The notes beneath the pieces are model-generated. The model did no database searches. It worked only from the letters and a program-made list of their open reading frames with translations, and was not told where the DNA came from. From Reticulitermes speratus (Eukaryota > Arthropoda > Insecta > Blattodea > Rhinotermitidae): a stretch of 64,000 nt of DNA. The stretch is taken from contig JAJKFL010000004.1 of assembly GCA_021186555.1 (NCBI GenBank), forward strand, positions 22,720,406-22,784,405, given 5' to 3'. The position numbers were made by a program, and so were the translations under genes. Of the stretch, positions 33,798 to 46,660 are shown one piece after another (position 1 is the first letter of the stretch; every line of letters starts with the position of its first letter).

Positions 33798-34359
33798 CAA
33801 AGTTCAAGTGTACGTCTGTCCGTTACGGCGTCGAGCTCCCACCCACCCATAAAAGCTAACGTTAGTCTAAATTAGATATAAAACATCAGCGCCACATCAC
33901 AGAGAACACAGGCTGGGTCCGTGAGGGAAATAATCGTTATTTATTGGAATAATCATACGAAACATAAACAAACTGATTAGCAAAGTACTAAAGTTGCAGA
34001 GGATGATACATATAATTACCACTGGGCCTTATGTGGTTAGTATTTTAAATTAATATTTCAGATTCAATAGACAAAGAATTAATTTTGTCTCAGTGATTAA
34101 TTGGATTGTTAGTTACAAAAACTTGGCCAATTGAAAGTAGAATTTTATTTTTCAGTTCAATTAAAAGTGACACCTGGTTTTGGAGAAACGTGACGGATCC
34201 CCTGATGCGCAGAACTCATGGGCCTATATTACAATTTGAATGTGACGGCTCATGTTCATGTTGAAGCTTACTTTTAATCAAACACATTTGAGCTAAGCCA
34301 ATCAAACTAAATTCGTTTAAACTGTGTATAGTGACCGCTTTACGAGCGAGTAGTGAGTC
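33798..34359. other. Unannotated DNA
   Basis: Nothing recognised. Confidence 0.4.
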
Positions 34360-34512
34360 CGCTGTACCCAACGGATAGGAAGATGGCTGGGCACGACCTA
34401 AGTGGAACCTTTGAAAGTAACTTTGCTCATGCCGGGAACTGAACCACTATTTCTTTGTTGTTAAATCCGTAGCCCTGTCACTATTCTGACTACACAATCC
34501 CGGCTGCCAGTG
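34360..34512 (-). mobile_element. SINE family A, partial minus copy
   Basis: GGATAGGAAGATGGCTGGGC, CATGCCGGGAACTGAACCAC (reversed B box) and CGTAGCCCTGTCACTATTC. Confidence 0.6.
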
Positions 34513-34596
34513 ATAGAGACTTACTCTTTCTAATGGGTCAGCCAACTTAGAATCCTCTCCCACCCCCGGTCCCATGCCATCCAAATGATGAAGTAT

Positions 34597-35162
34597 AGAC
34601 CCATTTTCGAAGTGTTTGTGATATAAAACCCCCAAGACGACAGATAATGTCCAACAGATTAGTCTAATTTTTAACTAAAACTAATATGAATGCAAGTTTA
34701 TTTAGGAACCCTATTCAAGGTTTAAGGGAGGTCTCTACGACGGGCCTAGCCTAGTAAGACCCAGTTTTTGAAGTGTTGTGATATAAAACCCCCAAGACGA
34801 CAGATAATGTCCAACAGATTAGTCTAATTTGTAACTAAAACTAATATAAATGCAAGTTTATTTAGGAACCCTATTCAAGGTTTAAGGGAGGTCTCTACGA
34901 CGGGCCTAGCCTAGTAAGACCCAGTTTTTGAAGTGTTGTGACATAAAACCCCCAAGACGACAGATAATGTCCAACAGATTAGTCTAATTTTTAACTAAAA
35001 CTAATATGAATGCAAGTATATTTAGAAACCCTATTCAAGGTTTAAGGGAGGTCTCTACGACGGGCCTAGCCTAGTAGGACCCAGTTTTTGAAGTGTTGTG
35101 ATATAAAACTCCCAAGACGACAGATAATGTCCAACAGATTAGTCTAATTTGTAACTAAAACT
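34597..35162. repeat. 160-bp tandem repeat, about 3.5 copies
   Basis: CTAATATGAATGCAAG recurs at 34681, 34841 and 35001, a 160-bp period. Units differ by only a few bases. Each unit contains GGGAGGTCTCTACGACGGGC, which belongs to SINE C, joined to unique DNA. Confidence 0.95.
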
Positions 35163-38100
35163 CCTGCATGTCAGAAATGCGTTGAGAACACGCCATATGT
35201 CCATTTGGGTCGCCCGTTCATTAACAGTGTTAAACAAGCCAACTTAAAACTGACAACAAACCTGGCATCAATCCCAGAGGACAGGGGCCCTGTTTACTGA
35301 CCACAATATTTTGTGGAGGGCGTTGCACCGTAATTCCGATGCGACGTAACAAATTATGCGGGCTTAGCTTGCTAATATACCTTGAGATTTTACAATTGAA
35401 CCCGGAGAGTTTTAATTCATGTTTGAAAAACTGATAAAAAGTTATGGCCATTCCCTCTGTGACAATAAAGAATTGATGGCTCGCCTGAGTGGGATAATGC
35501 GATATTAACTTGCAGTGATTTTTTGTTTTCATTTTTCTCGTCCAATTTTGGAATATGCGAAAATGTATGTGCACACAGAACAAAATAGCTGTGTGATACT
35601 AAAATTCCCAATTGGGGAATATATTAGATTAATCCAACTTTGGCTTTTAAATTGTACATTTAGAGATTGTGTTTTGTTTCATAGTTTTCCCAATTCTGGA
35701 AAAGGTCGCTAAAATGCTGAAAGTGTTTCACAACGTATTTAGCCCGTGGACTTGGCAATATTTAAGCGCTTAATGCACATTACATTTACAGACTTACAGA
35801 CTGTCCCAGTTTGGTCATCCTGTGTTTAGCTTACGCACTCGTGTAAGTACTCATGTGATGTATTTGGAACATGAATTATTTTATGCACTGATCGCTTTTT
35901 TCATCCTCTCCTACTGATAGCTAACTTTCTTTTTATGCTTGGATTCCAGATTAAGTGAGGGTGACAAATCATATCCAGCTAGTGCCAGGGTTAAGGAAGC
36001 TCTTCCCTCTTGTTGTTACAATAAATTGTTTTTCCCTTTTTAAAAATTGCTGTCATAGAGATTGTTGAGATTCGTCTGTTTTGTTTTTTTTTTGGTATAT
36101 AGCGCTATAATATTTGAGTCTCTGCCTGACAGTGTCAGCCTTAGCGGTTACTTTATGTACCACGAGGCTTAACAGTCAAATATTCTGTGTTCTGCCCACA
36201 GATTCTATTTATGTATGCTACATGTATCTCAGAACAAACAGCGACTTTTGCCTATGCGTCATTAATTGATTGGCTTTTGTAACAGTGTTAGAGAGTGTTT
36301 ACTGCTCGGTACGACCTGGGACTTTAAATGAAACAGATTGCATTTCTTCCTTGAAGTCGTTATCTTTACAGTCTGTGACATGTAGGCCTATTGAAGACTT
36401 GTAGCTGGACGTTATTTATGAAGGAATTACAGTTTCCATATATAATTTATCGTTGCGTATGTTTAGAAGTCGTGAATATTGCACGCAATTTTTCTAACAT
36501 TATGGGGCACGTGAACCATATTTCTGTCCCAACTAGGTGAATTTTATTTCCTTACCTTTGTCCATAAATTCTTAATTGGACTCCTGAAGCCAAATATTTT
36601 CTCAATTGTTATTTGCTCTTACTCAACGCATTAATATAATTAATGTATAAAATTAGGCTTTTTGCAAATACCAAATAAAAAAGCAAAGTAGAAAGCTTGG
36701 TGTTGTATGAAATCACTGGAGAAGTGGTTAATACTCCACATTAGAAATGGTTCGTTTAGGAAAACTAAATCTATAATTACCAACTGTTTGAGCAAATTAT
36801 CCATACTGAGGAGCAAGAAATTGTTCACATTTACGCCCACACCTATGTGAGCCTCTCACCTTGAGAATTTGAGCGCCCTATCAAGTGAGACTATCTTCAG
36901 ACTTATAACAAACTCTTCCCAAACACTGTGTTCTTATCGCCTTTATTCATGATAAATATGAATACTTTTGTACTTTCTTATCACTGCATGCAGCACTTTA
37001 TTTTTGCACGTGAAATTAATAATCTTTTGCTCCTAAATGTATTAATGAATTACAAAGTGGAACTTGGTCGCTATTTCGATATATGATCTCATAATTCTCA
37101 TCGAGAGAGGAGATAAAATATGAAATGTCACGTATAGGTCAAATCTGGGCTATCATTCTGCTTTACGAGATTTTCCTGTTTGTTCTTGTCATTCAGATAA
37201 CATCACCATATAATATGTTCTAAAATGTCACTTTCTAATATGAGTTCTGGTCTTATATACACGCGATATTGTGTGGGAAATCAACTCTTGTAATAATTTA
37301 TTTAAAATGTACCTGCTGCTTCAAAAGAAAAGGGCGGATTTATAAGTGCCCCTTTCTCTGCCTGGCTGGGGCTGAATAGTGTTTGTTGTTGTTCTGATTC
37401 TTTTGAAACAATTTATCACATTATACGTTCCGAAACTTACACTGTTTATTTTACATTTTTAAGGTGAAATCAGTTTCAGAATAAGTGCAAGCGAACTTGC
37501 TTTAATTTAGGAAATGTGTTCCTAGGGAAATAATTTACTTATGTAGTAATACTAACTATATAAAATATAATAATCTATGTGGCCTATAAATAACATAAAA
37601 TACGATATAATAATGACGAGAAAATATCTGTGAAAATTTTTATTTTTAAGGTTTCAATACAACTGTTTAATTTTAAATTCGGCCAATCAACATTTAAAAA
37701 AGTAAAAGTATTTGTTTTAGGTGTCCGTATCCAGTAAACCGTAAGACGTAAATTGGACTGTTTGCGTAGGACAACAGAAGATTAACTAGGCAAAAAAAGG
37801 TTTATATATCACAAATGCGATAGTTTTCTTCCCGTCAGTGTAAAAGTTAGTATTTCCAGGAGCAAGCCATGCGTAGGAACTTTTCATGACTTAATATAAA
37901 CCATTTGCCCTAATAAAGGCTACAAATTTTATTTCCAGCAGTTTTTGAAAGGCATGCCGTTCTAAATAATTTATCAAAATGCATGTAACAAGTAGCCCAT
38001 CTACAATTTGGCATAACATGTTGGGCAATGCTGTTTAATAAGTATTTTAAGCCTCCGTCTTCCAAATCGTCGAATGTCCTCAGAATTTTCGACCACAAAA

Positions 38101-40409
38101 TTGCATAAATTTTTTACTCAAGTGCGTTCTACGTAACCCTCCCATCCAATTCCCAGTTTTTGTCACGTTAAACTATATTGATGGAGAGTAAAAATTATGA
38201 TGCTTCTCATCACGCAAATTTTCTAACCTTTTTTTCTTCTAGTTTATGTGAACTATTTTTTAAAAAATGTTGTTCTATAACACTCTCAATGTTTAGTCCT
38301 CTCTAAGGCAAGAGACCACTGTTGTGAACGTTAATCCCCTAGTATGTTTGTAGGGATATGAAGGCAAATGGTTCTGAAGAGAATGGTTTCAATTATTCCA
38401 TGCTTTCTTGCGCCCTTTGTCCCCTCATGAACTCAGTAATGATAAAAACCTCCGGTTAACGAATTGTTCGAGAATTCAGGTATTTGAATTTTGGAATAAA
38501 TATAATTAATTGTTTCACTAGCATATTCAGGTGGCTTTGAATCCGCTTCTGAATAATTTGTAGTTTCATGTCGTATTTAAAAACGTCGTGACAACAAAAT
38601 CACGTTCCGCCGTTAAACTTCTTGATAAATTTTATGGCCGTTAGTCACAGTACGTGCGTTACGTGAGCCCTGACAGGTTTTACGGCTGTCACTTCGTTTT
38701 GGGAAATGCGCAAATTTCGTTAGGTCTACACTGTAAGTGACTGCAGCGTTCATTTGATGCTACAAATGTTCGTGCCGACGGACACAAAATTAAACACAAA
38801 TAGGCCTATATTTTTTTTTCCAGTGGGTCACGACCTCCTCATTATCGAGGCTTCATGACCACACTCAGACACACCACACTCGGTATGATTCCTCTGGACG
38901 AGTGATCAGCCCAACGCAGAGAACTCTACCTGATAACACACAACACTCACAAGATACAGACATCCATGTCCCCGGCGGGATTCGAACCCGGAATCCCAGC
39001 AAGCGAGCGGCCGGAGACCCACGCCTTAGACGGCCCGGCCAGTTGGATCGGCAAATAGGTCTGTTAGTGCTTCATTTAGGAAGTATTTAGGCCTATTATA
39101 AATTAGTGTGCAACTTGAGACACACGCTGAATTATTAGGATAGTGGAATGTTAATAATGTATTGTATTTAGCGAGCCATTGGACCTTCCATAAGAACACT
39201 GTTATCAATTGAAAACTCAGTAATGAAACACAATTTACATTCTGTCATTTTTTGACGTTCCAAACTCTAAAGACTGAAATTTAAATTAGTTAATAGGATC
39301 TGTTGTAGTTTTAGTTGCGAAGGTTGTTAATTAATACAGAATGCTCAATAAAGAAGCGTGCACTGACACAGAAGGCAAAACAACTGAAAGAAATGTACAA
39401 TGTCATGCAGTTGTCATGAGAGTAAGGATGTCCCGGAAATGGAAGCTTTTAAACACAGTATAGAAATATGTGTGTTTGTGCGATAAGAGGGATACATCAG
39501 ACTTTGCGTTACACAGAAGTACAACTGTCAGTCAGAAGATGTGAGGACGTAAGTTTAATGGATAAGTCAACAGTGCCCTTGTCAAATGTGACATTCGACA
39601 TGTGTAAAACTTAGATAAGATAAATCAGTGGCAGCAAAATCCATCCAGTAAAGTAAATTTCATCTGCTGATATTCGGAGAGAATTTTTTTTTTTTTTTTT
39701 TGTGTATTGTCAATCATTACACCAGGAACCATTTTACTGGTGTTAGTAAACCTCTCGTGTGATGTTTGTATTACAATTCAAGTAGTTGACATGTGTTCTA
39801 CACAATGTTCATCCTTCATTGTACAAGCCATTACTGTGACGTGTAAATAGCTTGCGAGAATGGAGTACTAGCCTAATAGTGAATCCATTAACACTGCAAA
39901 CTGAGCGGATTGCATTAGAAGCTTTCCACTTGTTAATAGCGACAACGTGCTGCTAACTTTAACCAAACAGGGTTGCGAATGTCACATTTTAGCACGCGTC
40001 CATTATTTCACGTTGAACAAAAGGTTGTAAGTCACAAATTCACAGGGAATGATGTAAAATTTAAGATTTTCCTTTACCTCATCATTGCCAATAATTTTAA
40101 TCAAAGATCATATCGAGGAGGATGAGATAAGGGGCACAAATAAAGCTCACGAGAGAGAAGATAAGAATGCTACAAAGTTTTTGTCCTGAATACTTAAGGG
40201 AAATATAACGCAGAATAACCAGTTGAAGGTGATAGGGATTTACATTACAGTGTATCATACAAGTCGCGGATCAGAATCAGATGGCCTGAAATATGGATCT
40301 GTTGCAAGGTCTTATAAACATTATAATGGATGCGAGATTTGAGGTTATCACAGCGGTGCTTTTGAAGGTTTATTTCTCCTGCTATGGAACACTCTGTTGT
40401 GGGCTAAGT
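35163..40409. other. Mostly unannotated AT-rich DNA
   Basis: About 5 kb. It contains the family C SINE listed at 38814-39055, a T18 run at about 39686-39703, and a hint of a family A fragment near 35985. Otherwise nothing recognised. Confidence 0.4.
38814..39055 (-). mobile_element. SINE family C, minus copy
   Basis: CGAGGCTTCATGACCACACTC, TTCCTCTGGACGAGTGATC, CACAACACTCACAAG, reversed B box CGGGATTCGAACCCGG and GGCCCGGCCAGTTGGATCGG. The 3' end (GTTGCGCCATT part) is lost to a T tract. Confidence 0.85.
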
Positions 40410-40540
40410 AGTTACCCACGTTTCGAAGGCACCACGATCATTCGAAACGTCGGTAAGACAACTTAATACTTCGAAACGTCGGTAACTGTTTTACATAACG
40501 ACGCTGCGTAACATCCCTGAAGCCTTGAATGTTCTTGACC
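40410..40540 (+). repeat. Penelope-type repeat fragment with duplicated CGAAACGTCGG
   Basis: TTCGAAACGTCGGTAA occurs at 40441-40456 and 40470-40485, a 29-bp period. An inverted CCCACGTTTCGAA lies just upstream. ACGCTGCGTAACATCCCTGA follows, as in the repeat at 51.8 kb. Confidence 0.55.
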
Positions 40541-40726
40541 ATGGGCGCTCAGTCTGCTGAGTGTCTGAGCTGTAAAGTGGCACCCAACTTTAGTTTCTTT
40601 CGCAACAGAGTAATATTTTAACGAAGTATTATTATATATCAGATGTCAGCATTTCTTATTAGTATTCTAACAAAAATCCTGTATATTTTAATAACCAAAA
40701 AATTTAAATGGCTGTACTCAGCTGGT

Positions 40727-41012
40727 GTGGGCCGGGATAGCTCAGTCGGTATAGCGACTCGCTACGGGCTGGACGGTCCGGGGATCGAATCCCGGTGAGG
40801 GAGAGAATTTTCGCAGCCGTCCAGCCCGGCCCTGGGGCCCACCCAGCCTCCTGTATAATGGGTACCAGGTCTCTTTCCCGGGGGTAAAGCGGCCGGGTCA
40901 TAAAGTTGACCACCTACCCCCATCTAGTGCCAGGGTTAGAGAAAGAGTAGAACTATACATCTGCTCCCCCTCTGGGCATTCATGGCCTCTTCTAGGGAGA
41001 ACTTTACCTTTA
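40727..41012 (+). mobile_element. SINE family A, full length with 12-bp target duplication
   Basis: GTGGGCCGGGATAGCTCAG (A box), GGGGATCGAATCCCGG (B box), ATAATGGGTACCAGGTCTC, GTAAAGCGGCCGGG, CTAGTGCCAGGGTTAGAG and GGAGAACTTTACCTTTA. TACTCAGCTGGT flanks it at 40715-40726 and 41013-41024. This is the best reference copy (286 bp) for the family; the head can be folded as a tRNA-like cloverleaf only in part. Confidence 0.95.
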
Positions 41013-41024
41013 TACTCAGCTGGT

Positions 41025-42370
41025 AGCTCAAAACGCAATTGAAAGCTTTCGTTGTCGACAGACACTGGCCTTTTCTTTATTCCACATTGTACAGCTTCAC
41101 AAAATAGTTACACGGCCAACATATATTCAGGTTTTACTGTCCAAGTGCTGAACTATGGACTTATGAGTACACGATACCTAAGCTGTATATCAAAAACGCC
41201 CCACTATATATATTCAACATAAAACATGGACCCTGACAGATGAATTCTGCTATGTGTCCTCAGATTGACCGTAAAAACCCCATCCTAAAATTTAGATGTT
41301 TGTGGTTAGTTGAAGAATTTTTCCATAACGTAGCCTTTAATTTTAAAGTTATTTCCTTCACAAATTAATATTAACAGGAATGGCTGGTTTTTCAGTCGTT
41401 ACTACAGTACAGAAAATATTTGTCTCGGATACGCAAAAAAGTTTTGATCGCAAATTAGGTCTAAGATTTTCAAAACCATGTAATGTGGAAAATTGTTTGT
41501 ATTTAATACTTTACTTACTTAAATTAGTATATAGTATATAGCCTATATTAAATCTCGTGATGTTTATAGACTTCAGGAGATAACGCTGATATGAATATCA
41601 AGTTTATTCGTCACGTATTGATATATTTGCTTGCAAATAAATTATTTAGGCTCCCTAGACGGCAGTGGTCGAATATTTTATAGCTTGGACTGGCAGTTCT
41701 CTAAACAGCAGATTCGCCTATGTATAGCCTTACGTTACAGGCATACTGTAATATCAGCAACCGCCTATGAGACGATAAAGACTCACTCCTAATTTCTAGG
41801 ACCTCTAGTGAAAGGAGTAATTCACCGATTTCACCATAAATCTTTCAACCATTAATTTTGTATCATCTGCCTTAACGTTACCAAACTCTACATTATTTCG
41901 TTAGATGTAATTAGACATATGTGCTTCGTATAATCCTCATGTTAAGGAAAGATTTTTTCCCTAAATAACTTTAACTCTCCGGTCTTTCTAATGCAAGACA
42001 GATGTAGGTGTACTGTCCTTATTGATACCCAGGTCTGCATGAATTTACATATATTGAACCACATAGAGTACCATAACATTGTTTTAGTACCAGGTTGAAT
42101 GGGCACTTGATAATATCTTTGTTGTTGGGTGCGAGGTTTCATAGCCCTGTCTGGCGTTTACCATCAACAGGACGTCAGCAGTATCAAGCGAGTGGCTATG
42201 TTCTTGATTTTCAGCAATTTAGAGTGAAGGGAAAAGAAACTGAAAAACGTAAAATTAAACGAGGATCCTGGTGTAAGTTGGCTGGTAGATGACCTTTCCG
42301 CCATTACAATGGCCGGGAGTTGACTTATGGTATAGAAGCAGCCTGGCCCGCACAAAGCGTGCTGGACACT
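41025..42370. other. Unannotated AT-rich DNA
   Basis: Nothing recognised. Confidence 0.4.
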
Positions 42371-43195
42371 TGTCGCTCTGTTTGTGTGTATAGGTGCTGG
42401 AAACTAACACTGAGCCGTAGTGTCTCTCTGTTTATGTTTATAGGCGCTGTAAACTAACACTGAGCCGTAGTGTCTCTCTGTTTATGTTTATAGGTGCTGG
42501 AAACTAACACTGAGCCGTAGTGTCTCTCTGTTTATGTGTATAGGTGCTGGAAACTAACACTGAGCCGTAGTGTCTCTCTGTTTATAGGCGCTGGAAACTA
42601 ACACTGAGCCGTAGTGTCTCTCTGTTTATGTGTATAGGTGCTGGAAACTAACACTGAGCCGTAGTTTCTCTCTGTTTATGTTTATAGGTGCTGGAAACTA
42701 ACATTGAACCGTAGTGTCTCTCTGTTTATGTGTGTAGGTGCTGGAAACTAACACTGAGCCGTAGTGTCTCTCTGTTTATAGGCGCTGGAAACTAACACTG
42801 AGTCGTAGAGTCTCTCTGTTTATGTTTATAGGTGCTGGAAACTAACATTGAACCGTAGGTCTCTCTGTTTAGTGTGTAGTGCTGAAACTAACACTGAGCG
42901 TAGTGTCTCTCTGTTTATAGGCTGCTGGAAACTAACACTGAGCTAGAGTCTCTCTGTTAGTGTATAGGTTGAACTAACATGAGCCGTAGTGTCTCGTTTA
43001 TGTTTATAGGTGCTGGAAACTAACACTGAGCGTTATCCTCTGTTATGGTAAGTGCGAAACTAACACGAGCCGTAGTGTCTCTCTGTTTATGTGTATAGGT
43101 GCTAGAAACTAACACTGAGCCTTAGTGCGTCTCTGTTTATGTGTATAGGTGCTGGAAAGCCGTAGTGTCTCTGTGTATAGACGCTAAAATATATA
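42371..43195. repeat. 50-bp minisatellite, about 17 copies
   Basis: GGTGCTGGAAACTAACACTG then AGCCGTAGTGTCTCTCTG and TTTATGTGTATA. Some units lack 6 bp (44-bp form). Units at about 42855-43075 carry many single-base losses. A lone unit remnant lies at 43630-43665, beyond a LINE fragment. Confidence 0.93.
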
Positions 43196-43319
43196 AGTCA
43201 GCTGTAGTAGAAAGTAGATCAGAAATATCTTGAACGTTTTCAAATTTGTTGCCGGAGAAGTTTGGAGAAGATCAGTTTGACCGATCATGTGAGAAATTAA
43301 GAAGTCTTACGTAGAGTCA

Positions 43320-43635
43320 AGGAGGAAAGGAATATCCTACATACAATAAAAAGAAGGAAAGCTAACTGGATTGGCAACATCTTCCGTAGGATCTGCCTTC
43401 TAAAACACGTTTTTGAAGGAAAGATAGAAGGAAGTATAGAAGTGACGGGAGGACGGGGAAGAAGACGTAAGCAACTACTGGATGACCTTAAGTAAACTAC
43501 AGGGTACTGAAAATTGAAAGAGGAGGCACTAAATCACACTCTGTAGAGAACTCGCTTTGGAAGGCCTTATGGACCTGTCGTATCACAGACTACGGAATGA
43601 ATGAATGAATAAATGAATGAATGAATGAGTGCCTC
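43320..43635 (+). pseudogene. Non-LTR RT C-terminal remnant (type L) with GAAT tail
   Basis: Frame RRKANWIGNIFRRICLLKHV, GRGRRRKQLLDDLK, stop, KLKEEALNHTL, stop, RTRFGRPYG. It ends in (GAAT)n at 43597-43632, a plausible LINE 3' tail. A stray unit of the upstream minisatellite follows immediately, so the LINE seems to have landed in the array. Confidence 0.75.
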
Positions 43636-43665
43636 TCTGTTTATGTTTATAGGCACTGAAAACCA

Positions 43666-44235
43666 TAACCGACCCTCAGGGTCGCAGTGAAGTTTATAAT
43701 TCTGAAATATTAGACAGTTTTTATCCTGAATAATTAGAAGAACTAGCAGCTAATTTTGTAACATGTCACCATATAGACTTACAGTTTATAATATTTCGCC
43801 AGGTACCATAATCGAACCGAGGTATTTCGCCTGGTCGCCATACCGTTGTTTAGGCCTGCCACTTTTCCAAAAGAGCAGCAATCTTTTAAATAATTTATAT
43901 TTGATAAAGAGTAGGCCTATAAATGTTTATACTGCCCATTATACGTTTTGTCCAACTTCGTGTCACACCACTTCCTTTCTCGTAGGTCGAGATACCCTCT
44001 TCACCACTTTGTCCTCAGACACTTCCAGTCTACGTTTATACCCATACAAAATACCAGGTAAATGTATGTGATTATTTCTGTGCACCTTAATCGTAAATGA
44101 ATTGTTCTTTTATGAATATAATTTGTTCTTGCGTGAGACGTTACCTGCGAATGATAAAATCACATTTATAGGCGAATGATAGAGCATGAAAATAACCAGT
44201 TTCCACGGCTAAAAGTCCAAGTCTCGGATATTATA
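43666..44235. other. Unannotated DNA
   Basis: Nothing recognised. Confidence 0.4.
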
Positions 44236-44474
44236 ACACTCTGCAGGTAGTATGTACGTCATTATTTGTGTTTAACACTCTGCAGGTAATATGTACGTCA
44301 TTCTTTGTGTTTAACACTCTGCAGGTAATATGTACGTAATTATTTGTTTTTAACACTCTGCAGGTAATATGTACGTCATTCTTTGTGTTTAACACTCTGC
44401 AGGTAATATATACGTCATTCTTTGTGTTGAACAGTCTGCAGGTAATATGTACGCCATTCTTTGTGTTTACCCTA
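44236..44474. repeat. 39-bp minisatellite, about 6 copies
   Basis: ACACTCTGCAGGTAATATG then TACGTCATTCTTTGTGTTTA. Because 39 is divisible by 3, the minus strand stays open and gives a 13-residue protein repeat (NTKNDVHITCRVL). I regard that frame as incidental. Confidence 0.93.
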
Positions 44475-45924
44475 TCATGTAAGCTTACATGTACTTGTTT
44501 CAGTAGGTGGGTAATGAACACCTCAGTTGTTAGGGTTTTAAACTACTATTCCATTAAACAAACCATATATACAAAATTTCTGTTACAGTATTTACAATCA
44601 GAAGCGAAGGCTTCCATGTTTGCCTTAGCGAGACTTTCGAAAGTCTGTGTCCTTTCGGCCGAGTTAGGTTTGTACAAACAATAAATAAATAAATAAGATA
44701 CAGATTCAGTTCTTCTTTCGTCGTAATGTATTATTGAAGCAGTACTCTGTGTTTAATCTTGAACGTGAAATATTGCTCAGTTCTCGTATTTCTTTCGTAC
44801 TTATTTGTTTGTTGCAGACTAACGACATTTAGAGAAAATACGTCTTCTACCTTAAGAACATTTTCAGACATTCTACTTACCGTCTTACGGTTTGGCCAGA
44901 GAAGTGCTGCGCTTCCCCTTCTTGATTCTGCCACTGCTAGAAAGGGTAGGAATGGAGAGGAGTACATACGTAGAGCTCTACAACTCTGAGTTTGTCGTTC
45001 TGATACGTTTTTACGTTCTTCAGTTTTATCCAAGTCAGAGATAACCGGTAAAATCTGACAATTAACAAGTAAACCCTTTATTGTAAGCATTGCTTTAATA
45101 ATGTTCTTAAAAATACACAACACAAAATATCTCCATTTTCTCTTTTTGCTTGCTACTATCAACTTGACATTATGATACTTTTGTATCCGGAAATCTAGGC
45201 GAGTTGTGTGTAATAACTTACATTGTTTGCTATCGAGCAAGGATGTGTTCAGTGAAAATCTGATTGTTGTTAGTCATGCTTTTCTTAAGGTTGTACCCCG
45301 TATGTGAACTTCTGCATGTGATTTCCATATTTCGTAACCGATGTGATTTAAATTCAGCACAGAAGATATCGATGTTTTGAGTTTCGTGAAAATTCCCTTG
45401 TTGAAAGCCAAACTTTACCTTAAGAGCATAAATTAATTTCTGTCAGTTTCTCCCACATTTATTATCCTATGTGGATGAAATTCGGTATTAGAGATCTGTA
45501 TACGATGCTGTCGAGAATTTATGAGTTTCGAGAATATTGGCGGAGGTAAGGCCTTATTTTTCTCATGGGCATAAAGGACATTACATTTATGCGAAAACCT
45601 GTGACATGATGTTCACTAGGTCACACAGAACATCATTTACTTTCTTCATGTTTATTATGTATTCAGTCCTCACGTGCTACATACTATGTTCATTACATAA
45701 GTTTGTTTTTTATTATTTTATTGTGTCTTTACTATAATATACATGTAATCTGAATATATGTGCGATTAGCATGTGCAAATTCATACAAAATAAGAATTTT
45801 AACATTTTTGGCAGAGGTGTGGGTGCGGTTCAGTAGCTTTGCCCAGATGCAGAGCACCAGAGCTACGGCTCTGAAGTTCTTAATGCTATGTGTTCATAAA
45901 ATGTACTCGTAGTTTTTTATTGAA
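44475..45924. other. Unannotated DNA including a 169-codon open frame
   Basis: The minus-strand frame 44731-45240 has no motif I know, no signal peptide and no membrane segment. On the plus strand, TTGTTTGTTGCAG near 44815 resembles a splice acceptor, but no exon is convincing. Confidence 0.35.
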
Positions 45925-46165
45925 GGACCCCGCAGCAGATGCTACGGACGCACCGCAGCCTTGAGGCTTATTGTGCAACCCTATGATGAAGATGATGAAG
46001 CTTTTTCTGATTTTCCAGTTTAATGGAGCACCGGTGGAATGAAATTGACAGGGGAAAACCGAAGTACTCGGGGGAAAACCTGTTCCAGTGCCACTTTGTC
46101 CACCACAAACCCCTCATGGACCGACCCGGGATCGAACCCGGGCATCCGCCTGAGCCATGACACAG
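45925..46165 (-). mobile_element. SINE family B, minus copy with head deletion
   Basis: GGACCCCGCAGCAGATGCTA, GCCTTGAGGCTTATTGTGC, CCACTTTGTCCACCACAAAC, reversed B box GATCGAACCCGGGC, then directly CCGCCTGAGCCATG. The segment between B box and A box (about 25 bp) is missing. Confidence 0.85.
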
Positions 46166-46620
46166 TCTTCTCACAATTTATTATCGCTTTATTTTCAGCC
46201 CTATATTCATCGTGTCTTTGTTCTTATTTTGTTGTCATGTCTTATTTTTAGAACAAAAACTTACATCCGAAAAATTAAAATAGGCCATTAGTATGTCATG
46301 TCATCATAGACGTTTATTTTGTGAAAAAAAAGTGTTACGTTATGTACAATAGAAGAAACTGTTTCTTCAGCTGATTCTGAGTGACGTTCTTGACTGCGAC
46401 ATATATAAAAGACACAATTCCTGAGAATAAGTGCACATTCTGTTATTATTATATTATTATTATTATTATTTATCGCCTATATGCAGGATATTTACAATTA
46501 TATACCTGAAACAAACCATGTTTCTAGGGTATATAATATTGCAGCTATTCTGTATTTGCAGTTTGTGTTACACGTGCTAATATTCCCCATGTTAAGTGTT
46601 GTACTTTTATAGTAATCTTT

Positions 46621-46660
<40 letters not shown>

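Noticed and set aside
44731-45240. 169-codon minus-strand open frame
   Set aside because: No domain, composition or context supports a gene; it is compatible with chance in 64 kb. RNA evidence could change this.
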